A stretch of 42,042 nt of DNA, taken from Rhodospirillaceae bacterium bin65 (GTDB taxonomy: Bacteria; Pseudomonadota; Alphaproteobacteria; Bin65). The notes below the pieces were generated by a model, which was not told the origin of the DNA, did not search any database, and worked only from the letters and a program-made list of their open reading frames with translations. The DNA lies in assembly GCA_002238725.1 (NCBI GenBank), contig MPMX01000040.1, forward strand, positions 1-42,042, written 5' to 3'. Both the position numbers and the translations under genes were made by a program. Of the stretch, positions 1 through 8,878 are shown piece by piece (position 1 is the stretch's first letter; each line of letters opens with the position of its first letter).

Positions 1-715
1 CCAACCCGGCAGCGCAAAGCCGCAAGACCGGCATGTCCCACGCTCGCCCACCTTCCCGCCAAATCCACCGGGCGCTCAATGTGGGAAAAAAGCCTGGGCT
101 GCTATCGAGCTAAACCGAAAGACAACAATGTTCCGTTATGTCGATGCGATGTCGTTCAATTTAAGTGTGATTAACTTATTGGTAACATTGAATTATTTAT
201 CAAAACCTTTTGCGGACAGAAATCCGTCTTCACGTTCCGTCATCAGATCGTAACCGGATTGGTTCCATAATGTGACGCAGCTTGTCCCCCTTTGCCTGCC
301 GTTCGTTCGGTTCCGCTGCACGCCACCTGCTTCGCCGAGCTGTACCGTCGGCCGACCGAATGCCGCGCAATGAGGCGCCCCTTCAGGCCCTGGTTGCCGT
401 CCGGCGCAGCATTTTACGATCCCCACTCCTGGCCATCGGTTCACGCGATTCCGAAGCGTCAGCCAATCTCGCTGAACACCAGGTGACTTTGGCCACGTCC
501 AGGGAAGGCCCGGCGGGCAACCGGTGTTACCCTGCAATGCGTCATTCTGGACAAACAGTTTTGTCTATAAAGGCGCATTGCTGTTGTCGGCCATCAATTC
601 TTGACCCCGGCTGTTGTTCGTCTCGGAGCTTCGTCCGCAATAACATGAAAGACGTCAGTGCGTGACCATGCCGATCGGCGCCCGGTTCGTACACGGGAAA
701 GGAAATCGGCATCGT
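1..715. other. Left-edge gap, no supported gene
   Basis: I see no convincing gene here. Bases 100-250 are AT-rich compared with the rest of the window and could hold promoters, but I could not fix a clear -35/-10 pair. The overlapping open frames between 190 and 665 use cysteine-rich and arginine-rich residues atypical of real proteins, and they conflict with one another. In a complete Qat operon a TatD-like qatD would lie downstream of the QueC-like gene, which is this stretch. No TatD motifs are visible in it. Confidence 0.5.
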
Positions 716-2092
716 TCAGGCGATCAGCCCCCAGTCGTGCAGGTAGTTGCCGGTTTCCTGAAGGCCTCTTGCGAAGACCTCGACGGTGTCCCGCCGCTCG
801 GTCCCCTCCGCCGGGAGGGGGCCGGACCGCGCCACCCATTTCTCGGCGTGTTCCGTATCGAGACGCTTTACCGCCCGTGCAACCGCCATCAGGTCGTCGC
901 GCCTGTTTGCGTCTGCCATGACCCTGTCGAGATCCTCCAACCGGTAGTCCGCAAGATCGTCGACATTGGCGGCATAAAGAGCCGCGCGCCGGATCAGGCA
1001 CGGCACGCAATGCCCGCACTGCACCCCGAAGCGCTTCCACCTGGCGCACGACACGGTGCGGCCCGCCAGCTCGGCAAGGCCGGGATAGTCCCCGATCGAC
1101 GCGACCATCTCCCCCTTGGTCCGGAACCTCCAGGGATTGCAGATCCTGGCCGGCAGACCGACGGTCGCCAGGACGTCCTGCAGCAGCCCCAGATAGTACG
1201 GATGGGTCGTGCGTGTGCTCAGGGAGCCGATCCGCCGCGGCGTCAGCGGCGCATTGATCGACATGAAGCCGTTCTCCGGCACGCACAGCCCGGCCGGTCT
1301 CCCGCCGTGCCGGGCCGACCATGCATCGCAGACCAGGGCCGCGATGGCGATGAACAGGAAGCTCCGCGTCCGCATGGTGATGTCGGTCCCGAGCGCCGAC
1401 GTCGGCCGGGCATTGACCGAGACATGCTCCAGGCGCTTCGGCAGGGCCGCCGCGACGCTCTTCTGTATCCCGGCGTCGCCGGGATAGGCGTGCGAAACCA
1501 GGATCGGCCTCCGCCCCTCGTCCAGCAGCGCGAGCGCCGATACCGTGCTGTCGAGCCCGCCCGAGAACAGGCTCACCGGGTCGCCGCCCGACAGGTTGAC
1601 GGTCCTCTCGTGACGCCTCACCGCCTCCATCGGCGGCGGCGCTTCGCCGCCCGGCCGGAACCCGAAGCTCCAGCTGTCCCCGCTCAGGAAGGACAGCAGC
1701 CGTTCCAGGTCCGCCCGGCCCTCCTCCCAGGGTTCCGGCGCGCACAGCGGCAGCTCGACGTCCAGCCGGCGCGACCAGCCGTTGTCGGCCTTCCTGCGCG
1801 GCACGAACGTGTCCGCCGCCGTTACCGCCAGCGCGATCGAGACCAGGTCGACCGCCGCCGCCGAAGGCTGCACGCCGATCTGCCGGTACAGGTCCCGCAG
1901 GCGGCCCCCGATCGCCGCGGTCCTGTCCTGCACGGGTCTGCCGCCATAGAGCAGCACGTGAAGCTCTCCCGGCCCGGGCCGTGAGGGACGAAGGGGCTGT
2001 CGCCGCCGCGCCCCTCGTCCGACATCGACGTCCCCACGCCCGTCCCCTACGCCGCCGTCCTTCCCGGTCTCCGTCGCTGCCCTGCATGTCAT
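716..2092 (-). CDS. qatC: QatC-like QueC-family protein (orphan)
   Basis: PP-loop ATPase of the QueC family, closest by pattern to QatC of the Qat anti-phage system. The PP-loop SGGLDS is at residues 177-182, followed by the family-typical segments PENGFMSIN and STRTTHP. A QueC-like zinc cysteine set is formed by C349, C359, C362 and C365. At 458 residues it is about twice the size of housekeeping QueC and fits QatC. The ATG at 2092 overlaps the stop of the preceding exported protein as ATGA, which supports this start. However, the first 40 residues are low-complexity and Gly/Arg-rich, and family similarity begins only at GELHVLLYGG. A frameshift in the GC-rich run near 1970 is therefore possible. 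QatA, QatB and QatD are not visible next to it. QueC-like proteins modify guanine derivatives in known cases; the substrate here is unknown. Confidence 0.75.
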   Translation of the reverse strand: MTCRAATETGKDGGVGDGRGDVDVGRGARRRQPLRPSRPGPGELHVLLYGGRPVQDRTAAIGGRLRDLYRQIGVQPSAAAVDLVSIALAVTAADTFVPRRKADNGWSRRLDVELPLCAPEPWEEGRADLERLLSFLSGDSWSFGFRPGGEAPPPMEAVRRHERTVNLSGGDPVSLFSGGLDSTVSALALLDEGRRPILVSHAYPGDAGIQKSVAAALPKRLEHVSVNARPTSALGTDITMRTRSFLFIAIAALVCDAWSARHGGRPAGLCVPENGFMSINAPLTPRRIGSLSTRTTHPYYLGLLQDVLATVGLPARICNPWRFRTKGEMVASIGDYPGLAELAGRTVSCARWKRFGVQCGHCVPCLIRRAALYAANVDDLADYRLEDLDRVMADANRRDDLMAVARAVKRLDTEHAEKWVARSGPLPAEGTERRDTVEVFARGLQETGNYLHDWGLIA

Positions 2093-2445
2093 TTCTCGCC
2101 GCTATCGCAGGGGGCAGGCGCGGGAGCCGGGGTGTCCGCTTCGGTCCCCGCGCCGCCGGCGTCCGGCAGGCTCGGGCCCTCCGGATGGACCGCGAAGCAG
2201 TCGATCCCGAAATCGTCGCGAATTTCGAGGTCGAGGGTCTCGCGGAGGGCCGGCAGGATCATCGCGTCGCTGCCGGGCTCGGGATCCGGCCGCACCCTGG
2301 GGCCGGACACGGCGCCCGGAAGCGCCGGGTCGGGTGGCAGCGTGCGGGCGGCGACTGGCGGGGGGCGGAAGGCTTTCCCGTCGCCCGCGCTCGAAGCGGA
2401 CGGCAGCAGCAGCGCAGCGGCGAAAAGCAGGAAGCGGAAGGGCAT
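2089..2445 (-). CDS. Small exported Pro-rich protein
   Basis: About 118 residues. The chosen ATG gives a clean signal peptide: a basic start (MPFR), a hydrophobic leucine/alanine core and a SASSAG cleavage region near residue 19. The mature part is rich in proline and acidic residues and has no recognised domain. The frame extends 19 codons upstream, but those residues spoil the signal peptide. Its stop overlaps the start of the QueC-like gene by four bases, so the two are probably co-translated. Pairing of an exported small protein with a QatC-like enzyme is not part of the known Qat operon, so the link may be only positional. Confidence 0.5.
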   Translation of the reverse strand: MPFRFLLFAAALLLPSASSAGDGKAFRPPPVAARTLPPDPALPGAVSGPRVRPDPEPGSDAMILPALRETLDLEIRDDFGIDCFAVHPEGPSLPDAGGAGTEADTPAPAPAPCDSGEK

Positions 2446-3119
2446 GGCGGGCTCGCAGGAGTGAGGGGATGACGTCGAGGCTGTGTTCCGGACCCCGCGC
2501 AACCGGCAGCGTCCGATCCGATGTCCGGCGGCTCGTTCTTCGACCGAAGCGGAAAGTCTCAGGTTGCTTGAACCAGGCCGTGAACCGGAGCCGAAGCGGA
2601 TAATCTTGCCAAGGACAAAAATAAACCGAAAAATTTTCTAATTCCGCTAGTCGGAACAATATCTGAATTCTGGACGGTAAACCGGCCGGAAAACGCGCGG
2701 AAGGCAGGCGAAAAACGTCGACCGGGCCGGCGTTCCAGGATCCCGGATTTGCCGCTCCATGGCGGTTTTCACAGCGCGCACGCGGTCTGATTCTTTCGAT
2801 CCTGCCCCGCATCCCTTCCCAATTGTTGTCCGGCGTCGAATTCCGTGCCAGCGGAGCCGGAAAGGGGAATTCGCAATCTCAATTCGAATAGAATTCCGCA
2901 TGCCGGAACGACAAAATTTTTTGCTTCCCAAGCCGTAACAACCGGCTCCAGAAAGCGACGGCCGGTTTCAATTCCGGCCGGATGACGCTGCCAAGGCGCC
3001 GGCGGCGCGTGCGGATTCCGGCCGGATCGCGTTCGCCGTTCCGGCGGCGTGGGCCGCCGCACCGGCATCGTTCCCGACCGCCGTCTTCCTGCGGCCCCAA
3101 CCCCTGAACTGGAGAGACC
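2446..3119. other. Intergenic gap between divergent genes
   Basis: This stretch lies between two divergently oriented exported-protein genes and contains AT-rich patches at about 2610-2670 and 2870-2935. It probably carries promoters for both sides. A good ribosome-binding site (GGAGAG) sits just before the ATG at 3120. I saw no gene or repeat here that I can defend. Confidence 0.45.
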
Positions 3120-3329
3120 ATGCCCCCTTTCGTCCGGCCGGCCCTCGCGCCGGCCCGTATATTCGCCCTCGCCCTGCTCGCTGTCGCGGCCCTCGGCAGC
3201 GCCGGCGCCGCGCAGGCGCAGACCGTCACGCTTCACCTGTCGCAGCCGTCGATCGCCGAGAACGGCGGGTCGGCCATCTGCGAACCGACAGAAAGGATTG
3301 CGCCCAGTATTGCGGCGAATATTCTGTAA
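3120..3329 (+). pseudogene. 5' stump of exported Calx-beta-type protein
   Basis: The first 34 residues form a textbook signal peptide ending in AQA. The mature protein starts TVTLHLSQPSIAENGGSA, the typical opening strand of a Calx-beta or related beta-sandwich repeat. From about base 3275 the frame reads CEPTERIAPSIAANIL and stops, with no further beta-strand pattern. Family members are normally several hundred residues long, so this is a truncated gene. The loss of similarity sits just before the large STAND gene, which suggests that the island was inserted into this gene. A GGAGAG ribosome-binding site lies at proper distance from the ATG. Confidence 0.6.
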
Positions 3330-3512
3330 CGGCTGTCCTTCTGCACAGGGTCTAGTCGTTTCCAATTGTGACAGAATCAACAGTCCGCCGGTCGAATCGA
3401 GATGAACAAGCCACGCGCGTTACGTCGTGATCCTGAAACCGACCACCCAAACCGAGAAGGCAACGCAGCTACCGATGCCTAATTCATCGACCACAATGCA
3501 CAATCTGAATTC

Positions 3513-6500
3513 ATGACTGTCAGTAGCCCAGCATCCAGCGGACCGGCGGGGGCCCATTTCGAAGGCCAAGTCGGCGCCCACTACTTGTTGTCCCTGTTGA
3601 TCGGCGCAGAACCGCGCGGTCTGCCCGGTACAAGCACTGAATGCGTCGAATTTCAGAGGGCGGCAGAGGACCACCCGCTCGACGACATCGTCATTCACGC
3701 CCGTGACGTCGACGGGAGTCCCGCAGTCCTGGAAATCCAGGTCAGACGCAGCCTTCGGTTTACACATTCCGATCAGAGGTTTCACAGCGTTGTTGCCCAG
3801 ATCGCCCAGGCATCGCAGCAGCCGGGCTTCTTCGACAGGCGTCATCAATTGGCCGTCGCGGTCGGTCGGGCGCCTCTCAATGTACAGGGCCCTTATCAAG
3901 ACGTGCTTGCCTGGGCGCGGCGAATGAGTTCCGCCGATACATTCACGGCACGGATCGCGCGCCCGCGTTCCGCCAACGACGACATGCGGAGTTTCGTCGA
4001 TGCGTTCAAGACGCATCTGGAGCATGCCGGTGCAGCACACGATGGGAAAACGGTCTGGCGGCTGTTATCGCGGCTCCAGATCCTGCATTTCGACTTTACG
4101 GCCCAAGGATCGACGTACGAAGCGTGGCAAAGGGAGCGGGCCGCCCACGCGCTTCATCCCGATGATGCAGGGAGAGCTGCCGCACTCTGGGGGTGTCTTG
4201 TCGAACTCGCGATAGAGCTGGCGGCCAGCGGAGGAGACCGCAAGCGCAGCGAGTTGGTGCAACAGTTGCGGGAACGGGATTTCCACCTGGCGGGCGAACG
4301 CCGGCATGCGCCCACCCGCAGCGCCCTCGCCGAAGACTCCCGCCATGCGCTGGAAGACATTGCGGATCGAGTCGGGAAGGTCCGGTTGACGAGGGGGGAG
4401 CATGTCGCGGCCGTCCGCACGGCACTCGATCAAGGCCGCTATGTGGAGATCCGCGGTGAACCGGGCGTCGGCAAGTCGGGACTGCTGAAACGTCTCGCGG
4501 AGGAGTTTTCCACGCAATCACGCATTATAGTGTTTGGTCACGGCCGCGTGAGACCCGGCGGCTGGGGGGCGATGCGGGCCGCACTCGGATTTCGCGGCAC
4601 CGCCCACGAGCTTCTGGTGGACTTGGCTGCAAGTGGTGGTGCGGCCCTCTTTATAGACGGCCTCGATTCTTTCTCGGAAGAAGAACGACACACTGTTGTC
4701 GACCTTGTCCGCGAGGCTGCAGAAATTCCCGGATTCTCGGTTGTTGCCACGACGCGGCGCGGATTCGGAGGCGAAGACGAAGAGTTGGAGTGGCTGCCGG
4801 CGGTCGTGCTCGACCGGCTTGGCCACTCTCTCCCCATTACGATCGGCGAGCTGGGCGCGGACGAAGTGGGCGAGTTGCGCGACGCTGCGCCGGAACTCGC
4901 CCCGCTTCTCACTGACGCCCATCCTGCCCGAGCCATCACGCGGAATCTTTTTCGACTGGAACGGCTCGCTCGGCAGCCGGATGGCGAACGGCAACTTCTC
5001 ACCGAAATCGACATGGCAGCGGACTGGTGGCGAACTGCGGACGGAAAGAAGAAAGGCCGACGCGAACGGTTCAGATTATTGGAGGCGCTCTCGAAGCAGG
5101 TGTTGGCGTCGGCGACGTTGGATGCCGGCGCCCATCCTGCGGCGGCGGTGGACGCTTTGGTCGGGAGCGGGACACTGCGCGATCTCGGTAGCGACAGGAT
5201 GGCGTTTCGCCATGACATTTTGCGGGACTGGGCCGTCGCAAATCTGCTTTTCAAAGAAACCGACGTCGCGGGCAGCCTTCCCCTGGATCGCCCTGCGCCC
5301 GCCCGACTGGCGCGCGGCCTCGAACTGGCTGCCCGCATGAAGCTCGAACGGTCGGCGGACGATGCCGGTTGGCGTTGCCTTCTCGATAGTGTCAGCCAGG
5401 AAGGAATGCACGGTTCTTGGCGCCGCGCCGTTCTGCTTGGGGTGGTGCGATCCGAAATTGGAATCGAACTGCTCGACCGGGTTGCGGAGTCGATATTGGT
5501 AGATGACGCGCTCCTGCTCCGCGAACTAATCCGAACGGTCCAAGCCGTCGAAGTTCGACCTCTGTCGGAGCATCTGGCCCAAGTCGACGCCACCATTCCG
5601 GAAGCGGCGGCGGGACTGTATTTGCCTTCAAATCCTTCGTGGACCCGCCTCACGCTCTGGTTGCTCGGCCTTGGCGACGACCTTCCAGAGGCGGCGATCG
5701 GCGATACAGCCACATTCTTTACGGCTTCGTGCGTCGGAATTCTCAACCGCCATGAATTCGGCCATTTGTTGGCGCATTGGTTTTATCGCCGATTGCAAGA
5801 AATTGAGGCGCATCGGTCCGACACTCTTGCCTCGGACCTTTGCTTGGGTTTCCTCCTCGTGTGTCGCTGCGCCCCGTCACTTGCGTCCCAATATCTCCGC
5901 TCGTTGGTGCAATGCTACTGGCGCGACGAATCCATACAGACCGTATGGAGACTCAGTTCTCTCGTTGCTCAGGCCGCGCCTCAGGAACTTGCAGACCTGA
6001 CCATCGCCATGTTGACCCCGAACAGGGAAGGCCGGAAGGCTCGGCGGCCGTTCGGCATCCCGACATCGCTCAGCGACCTCCCCTCATCCGAGTTAGACGA
6101 TCTCGGGCAGGAGCCGTTCAGTTCACGCGATCTCGCCTTCGTGCCGCCGTCGCCGACGCAGGGCCCGTTCCTCGCTCTTCTAGACCACGCTCCCGCAACC
6201 GGTTTGAAACTGGTCCGCCAGCTGGTCGATCATGCGATATCGGTCCGTAGTCGAGGCCAGCCAGACGCTCCGGACGCGATGACCGTCACATTAGCCGACG
6301 GCGAGTGCGCGTTTTCGTGGATCGGAACCTACGCTTGGTCCCGGGTATGGGGGAACGGCGACTCTTGCGTCCAGTCCGCATTGATGGCGTTGGAGGCCTG
6401 GGCTCACCGCAGGGTCGATGCAGGCGAGGATGTCGAAGCGGTGCTTGCCGATGTGCTGCCTCCAGCGGGCGGCCCTGCCGCTTACCTGCTTGTGGCGGTC

Positions 6501-8651
6501 GATCTGGTCTTGTCGCACTGGCCTAAAACAAGGAAAGCGGCGATCACTTTCCTCGCTTGTCCCGAACTATTGTGTCTCGATCTCCAGAGGATGTCCGCCG
6601 ATTCAACAACCAGGCTGGACATTTCCGGATTCGATGCATTGTTCCCGGCAACCGACGATCCATCCGGTCCCGACAATCTTAAAGCGCGCCCTTCCCGTCA
6701 GCTTTCACTAGAATACCTGCTTGGCAGCTATGTAGTCTCCGGGCCACCGGAAATACGGATCGAGCTTGCCGATCTATTGCGACAGGCCGTCGAGCGGCTC
6801 GGCCCGTATGGTGAAGACGCGGACAAGGGCGATCCGGAATTCATGGCGGTTCACGCGCTCAATCTCCTCGAGCCGGCCAATTGGCGGGAAATATCGACGA
6901 TAGACCGAAGAGGCGAGCCCGTCGGAGCTTGGGAATACGTATCCCCGGCGGGAGAAGGACAGCATCTTGAACGTTTGAGGGTGTCGGACTCTCTATCGTC
7001 GTCCGACCGGGCCATGCAGCTCGCGCTGCTCGGCGCAGTCGAAGAGCCTTCCCGTTCGTCGCCGGAATTTGCTTCGCAGGCAATGGATTGGGTTCTCCAG
7101 CCGGCTCCGCCGAGCGATGACGACGCCTGGGACAATGAGGGGTATCGTAACCTGGCAACCATCGCCGCAGCGGTGGTCGCCATGCGTGACGGAGATGAAG
7201 TTCTTCGCTCCCGTCACCGTGTATGGGCGCGAAATGTCTTCATGAAAGCACTGACCGCCGAAGCCGGTGACAGGCTCGTTCCAGAATCGAACATACGCTT
7301 CAATCCCCTTGCGATGGCGTCTATCGGCATTGTCCAATTGCTCCGAGGCGGCGTTGAACCGCAGGATATTCGCTCCCTTCTCGAAGCCGCTATGCGCCGA
7401 GACCTGTTGGCGGCTTCCGGAATTCGCCGTGCTGCCAATACGATCGCGGCGATTGACGAGCGCCTGCTGCGCGCCTTGCTTCGAACCGCCCTTGCTTCCT
7501 GCATTCGTCCGCGCCGACGTCGGGAAAATCCCGAAGGGGATCGGGCTGCGGACATCGAGCGGCGAGTCCGGTCCGCGATCGACAGGGAACTCGGTTGGTT
7601 TTCTGGCCGAGGCGAAGAACCCGAATGGCCGGCATTCCCGGTGGCGTCGCCCGTCCGTGCCAGGGGTTTGCGGATACCGCTCTTCTCCGGGGAATTGCCG
7701 GAAGATATCGGCCGCCCGGAAGCCCACCCGCAGACGGAAGAATATCTCGATCACCGGAGCGCGGCCCTGTGGATCAGAAGCGTCTCAAGCCTGTTCGATG
7801 TTGAATTGCGTCCGTGGCTGAGAGACCTTGCCCAATCTTACGCCGAATGGACGGCAGTAGCGAATGGCTCCAGGTTGAAGCTGCACGACAGAGTCAAAAC
7901 GAAACCATCGGACTGGAATGTTGCGTATTTCAACCTTGTCGCACGTTGCCTGCCGGGATTGGCAGCCGAAAGTACCGATCGGCTGGTGTTGGATCCGATT
8001 CGGTCGTTGCCCGATGAATCGTTCTTCGACGCGGCCAGTCACTTTCTGCGAAGCTTGGATTATGTCTATTTCGGGAACGGGAACGGGGGCCTGGCAGAGT
8101 TGGAAGCTGTCCGGATTCGCACTTCTCTTGCCGAGCGGTTGTCGGAGAGTCCTGACTGGGCATCGAGAGGATGCGATCCGTCCTCCTCGATCGAAGTACA
8201 TATGGGATCGGCTGTCGCTGCGTTCTTCTTCAACAATTGGAATCGGATACCGCCGTCTTCTTGTTATCTTCCACCGCCGGGTATCGCCAGGATCGGACCG
8301 TTCCTGCCTGTCCTGGAGCGTCTGGTCGTCGAGGCCCCGGGCGGGTTCGTAGCGGGCCTCGTCCTTGATCTGGTCGAAGTCTCTCCGAAGCCCGAGCATC
8401 TGTCGTTTATCATCGCTGCTGCCGAGGCTTGGCTGGCGGCGCATCCCCGCAACAAGAGTTTCTGGACCGACACCGAAACAGCCCGGCGTCTCTGCGCAGT
8501 AATCGACAGTATCGGGACTCGGGAGCCGTTCTCCTGTTGGGATCCGTCGCTGCAGGATCGACTGGGCAACATCGTTTCCGCACTCGTCGCACTGGGAGTT
8601 CCGGCGGCCGGACAGCTCGAACACGATCTTGCCGGTGGGGCTCATGAGTGA
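3513..8651 (+). CDS. STAND-type NTPase with N-terminal nuclease-like domain
   Basis: This 1712-residue protein has three recognisable parts. Residues 15-130 look like a PD-(D/E)xK-type domain of the Cap4/DUF4297 kind: a leading FEGQVGAHYLLSLL helix, then LDDIVI (D57, D58) and EIQVRR (E74, Q76). Residues 290-500 hold a P-loop NTPase with Walker A GEPGVGKS at 315-322 and Walker B ALFIDGLD near 378-385. The remaining ~1200 residues are helical, repeat-like and unassigned, as in sensor arms of STAND proteins. STAND proteins of this plan (Avs-like) sense phage proteins and activate an N-terminal effector. That role is inferred here from architecture and location. The start ATG has a weak ribosome-binding site but precedes the nuclease domain at a suitable distance. 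The 3' end overlaps a small downstream frame. Confidence 0.75.
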   Translation: MTVSSPASSGPAGAHFEGQVGAHYLLSLLIGAEPRGLPGTSTECVEFQRAAEDHPLDDIVIHARDVDGSPAVLEIQVRRSLRFTHSDQRFHSVVAQIAQASQQPGFFDRRHQLAVAVGRAPLNVQGPYQDVLAWARRMSSADTFTARIARPRSANDDMRSFVDAFKTHLEHAGAAHDGKTVWRLLSRLQILHFDFTAQGSTYEAWQRERAAHALHPDDAGRAAALWGCLVELAIELAASGGDRKRSELVQQLRERDFHLAGERRHAPTRSALAEDSRHALEDIADRVGKVRLTRGEHVAAVRTALDQGRYVEIRGEPGVGKSGLLKRLAEEFSTQSRIIVFGHGRVRPGGWGAMRAALGFRGTAHELLVDLAASGGAALFIDGLDSFSEEERHTVVDLVREAAEIPGFSVVATTRRGFGGEDEELEWLPAVVLDRLGHSLPITIGELGADEVGELRDAAPELAPLLTDAHPARAITRNLFRLERLARQPDGERQLLTEIDMAADWWRTADGKKKGRRERFRLLEALSKQVLASATLDAGAHPAAAVDALVGSGTLRDLGSDRMAFRHDILRDWAVANLLFKETDVAGSLPLDRPAPARLARGLELAARMKLERSADDAGWRCLLDSVSQEGMHGSWRRAVLLGVVRSEIGIELLDRVAESILVDDALLLRELIRTVQAVEVRPLSEHLAQVDATIPEAAAGLYLPSNPSWTRLTLWLLGLGDDLPEAAIGDTATFFTASCVGILNRHEFGHLLAHWFYRRLQEIEAHRSDTLASDLCLGFLLVCRCAPSLASQYLRSLVQCYWRDESIQTVWRLSSLVAQAAPQELADLTIAMLTPNREGRKARRPFGIPTSLSDLPSSELDDLGQEPFSSRDLAFVPPSPTQGPFLALLDHAPATGLKLVRQLVDHAISVRSRGQPDAPDAMTVTLADGECAFSWIGTYAWSRVWGNGDSCVQSALMALEAWAHRRVDAGEDVEAVLADVLPPAGGPAAYLLVAVDLVLSHWPKTRKAAITFLACPELLCLDLQRMSADSTTRLDISGFDALFPATDDPSGPDNLKARPSRQLSLEYLLGSYVVSGPPEIRIELADLLRQAVERLGPYGEDADKGDPEFMAVHALNLLEPANWREISTIDRRGEPVGAWEYVSPAGEGQHLERLRVSDSLSSSDRAMQLALLGAVEEPSRSSPEFASQAMDWVLQPAPPSDDDAWDNEGYRNLATIAAAVVAMRDGDEVLRSRHRVWARNVFMKALTAEAGDRLVPESNIRFNPLAMASIGIVQLLRGGVEPQDIRSLLEAAMRRDLLAASGIRRAANTIAAIDERLLRALLRTALASCIRPRRRRENPEGDRAADIERRVRSAIDRELGWFSGRGEEPEWPAFPVASPVRARGLRIPLFSGELPEDIGRPEAHPQTEEYLDHRSAALWIRSVSSLFDVELRPWLRDLAQSYAEWTAVANGSRLKLHDRVKTKPSDWNVAYFNLVARCLPGLAAESTDRLVLDPIRSLPDESFFDAASHFLRSLDYVYFGNGNGGLAELEAVRIRTSLAERLSESPDWASRGCDPSSSIEVHMGSAVAAFFFNNWNRIPPSSCYLPPPGIARIGPFLPVLERLVVEAPGGFVAGLVLDLVEVSPKPEHLSFIIAAAEAWLAAHPRNKSFWTDTETARRLCAVIDSIGTREPFSCWDPSLQDRLGNIVSALVALGVPAAGQLEHDLAGGAHE

Positions 8652-8850
8652 GGATACGGCACGCCACGCATCCCTCCAGCCTCCGGCCTATGGCGCGACT
8701 TCCCGGCTCCTCGCCACCAAACTCCTTTTCTACGCTGTTGCGGATGCAGACCAGCAACGACATTGCCCGGACGCGCAAGCGGGAAAGCGACATCGATCTC
8801 GTTCCGTTCGAGAAGCAGGTTGCCTGAGCACGCCTCGCTCCATCCGATGA
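8644..8850 (+). CDS. Small coupled ORF, doubtful
   Basis: An ATG overlaps the last codons of the STAND gene (ATGAGTGA) and opens a 68-codon frame starting MSEDTARHASL. No domain is recognised. The second half is rich in Arg, His and Cys and does not look natural. In another frame, 8744-8827 reads MQTSNDIARTRKRESDID and then LVPFEKQVA before a stop, which looks more protein-like. This stretch may therefore be a decayed or frameshifted small gene rather than an intact one. It ends just before the HNH gene. Confidence 0.25.
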   Translation: MSEDTARHASLQPPAYGATSRLLATKLLFYAVADADQQRHCPDAQAGKRHRSRSVREAGCLSTPRSIR

Positions 8851-8878
8851 CGCTGCGATCGGACAGGGAAGCTGAGGG

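Noticed and set aside
662..1984. 440-codon plus-strand frame opposite the QueC-like gene
   Set aside because: Rich in Arg, Pro and His with no motif; the minus-strand gene has clear PP-loop and zinc residues, so this is an antisense shadow.
716..2092. Housekeeping QueC (queuosine synthesis)
   Set aside because: Twice the usual size, with QatC-specific segments and no queuosine genes nearby.
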